This document shows positions 5,421-5,779 of a stretch of 5,779 nt of DNA, one piece after another; positions within the stretch are counted from its first letter, which is position 1, and the number at the start of each line of letters is the position of its first letter. The notes beneath the pieces were generated by a model. That model saw nothing but the letters and a program-made list of their open reading frames with translations, searched no databases and was not told where the DNA came from. The stretch covers positions 8,995-14,773 of the forward strand of contig MFBN01000056.1 in NCBI GenBank assembly GCA_001776425.1. The letters run 5' to 3'. This DNA comes from Candidatus Curtissbacteria bacterium RIFCSPLOWO2_01_FULL_37_9 (GTDB taxonomy: Bacteria; Patescibacteriota; Microgenomatia; Curtissbacterales; GWA2-41-24). The translations under genes and the position numbers were made by a program.

Positions 5421-5779
5421 ATGTCTAATGTCCGAGTCCGCTTTGCTCCGTCACCTACAGGAACTCCTCATGTTGGTAATATTAGAACCGCGCTATATAA
5501 TTTTTTATTTGCCAAAAACCAAAAAGGCCAATTTATTCTAAGAATAGAAGATACAGACCGGGAAAGATTTCAAAATTCAGCTATCGAAGAAATTAAAAAA
5601 AGTCTATTGGTGCTTGGTTTAAAATGGGATAAATATTATCAGCAGTCCAAAAGGCTTCCTTTATATAATAATGCACTTGAAAAACTTAAAAATTCCGGTG
5701 AAGCATATCCGGACGAAGGTGCTTGGAGATTTAAGGTAAAGTCGGGAATTAAAATTTCATGGCAGGATATTGTTCATCA
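5421..5779 (+). CDS. gltX: Glutamyl-tRNA synthetase, N-terminal part (cut by window edge), shortened catalytic-domain insertion
   Basis: The frame opens at ATG 5421 and runs 119 codons plus 2 bases to the edge. The product charges tRNA with glutamate in the cytoplasm. The class I signature region is clear: VRFAPSPTGTPHVGNIRTALYN (residues 6-27), with HVGN as the HIGH-type ATP motif, then FILRIEDTDRERF (38-50), EEIKKSLLVLGLKWD (56-70) and QSKRLPLYNNALEKL (75-89). In typical GluRS the GxAY sequence is followed by some 40 residues, often holding zinc-binding cysteines and the EELE segment, before RFKV. Here GEAYPDEGAWRFKV (93-106) joins them directly, and no Cys is present in the visible part. 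The frame is continuous, so this looks like a real deletion. The remaining catalytic, KMSKS and anticodon regions lie beyond the window. GluRS against GlnRS: the PSPTG-HVGN-RTAL and RIEDTD wording favours bacterial GluRS. No Shine-Dalgarno precedes the start. Confidence 0.93.
   Translation, partial: MSNVRVRFAPSPTGTPHVGNIRTALYNFLFAKNQKGQFILRIEDTDRERFQNSAIEEIKKSLLVLGLKWDKYYQQSKRLPLYNNALEKLKNSGEAYPDEGAWRFKVKSGIKISWQDIVH

Noticed and set aside
1..5779. CRISPR array, tRNA/rRNA gene, insertion sequence or attachment site
   Set aside because: No spaced direct repeats, no cloverleaf-like sequence, no transposase motif and no long terminal inverted repeats were seen; the gaps are all under 90 bp.

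Overview
The window looks like a stretch of a compact, AT-rich bacterial genome, most likely from the Candidate Phyla Radiation (Patescibacteria), possibly a Microgenomates-type lineage. The reasons are the very small intergenic gaps, the shortened aminoacyl-tRNA synthetases, the absence of Shine-Dalgarno sequences at every visible start, and a membrane protein of unknown function. TGA, TAA and TAG are all used as stops (recJ ends in TGA), so the TGA-to-glycine recoding of Gracilibacteria/Absconditabacteria does not apply. The taxonomic placement is an inference from these traits.

Layout, left to right: (1) 1-302, minus strand, the N-terminal 100 codons of a CCA-adding tRNA nucleotidyltransferase, cut by the window edge. 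(2) 303-354, a 52-bp divergent promoter region. (3) 355-1980, plus, a complete RecJ single-strand exonuclease. (4) 1981-2064, an 84-bp gap with an AT-rich hairpin and a good promoter. (5) 2065-3420, plus, an aspartyl-tRNA synthetase of bacterial type that has lost its GAD insertion domain. (6) 3426-4331, plus, a minimal membrane-anchored D-Ala-D-Ala carboxypeptidase, 5 bp behind aspS. (7) 4324-5358, minus, a single-pass membrane protein of unknown function whose end overlaps the end of dacA by 8 bp. (8) 5359-5420, a second divergent promoter region of 62 bp. (9) 5421-5779, plus, the start of a glutamyl-tRNA synthetase that lacks the usual module after its first helical segment. No stretch over 300 bases lacks a gene.

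Functionally this is mostly housekeeping: tRNA maturation and charging (cca, aspS, gltX), DNA repair (recJ) and cell-wall trimming (dacA), plus one unknown envelope protein. I found no mobile element, CRISPR array, RNA gene or defence system, and no clear undescribed multi-gene system. The most interesting signals are a shared promoter/start arrangement (extended -10 TGN-TAYAAT a few bases before the start codon, suggesting leaderless mRNAs), two head-to-head promoter regions where the opposing promoters overlap, and in-frame domain loss in both synthetases.
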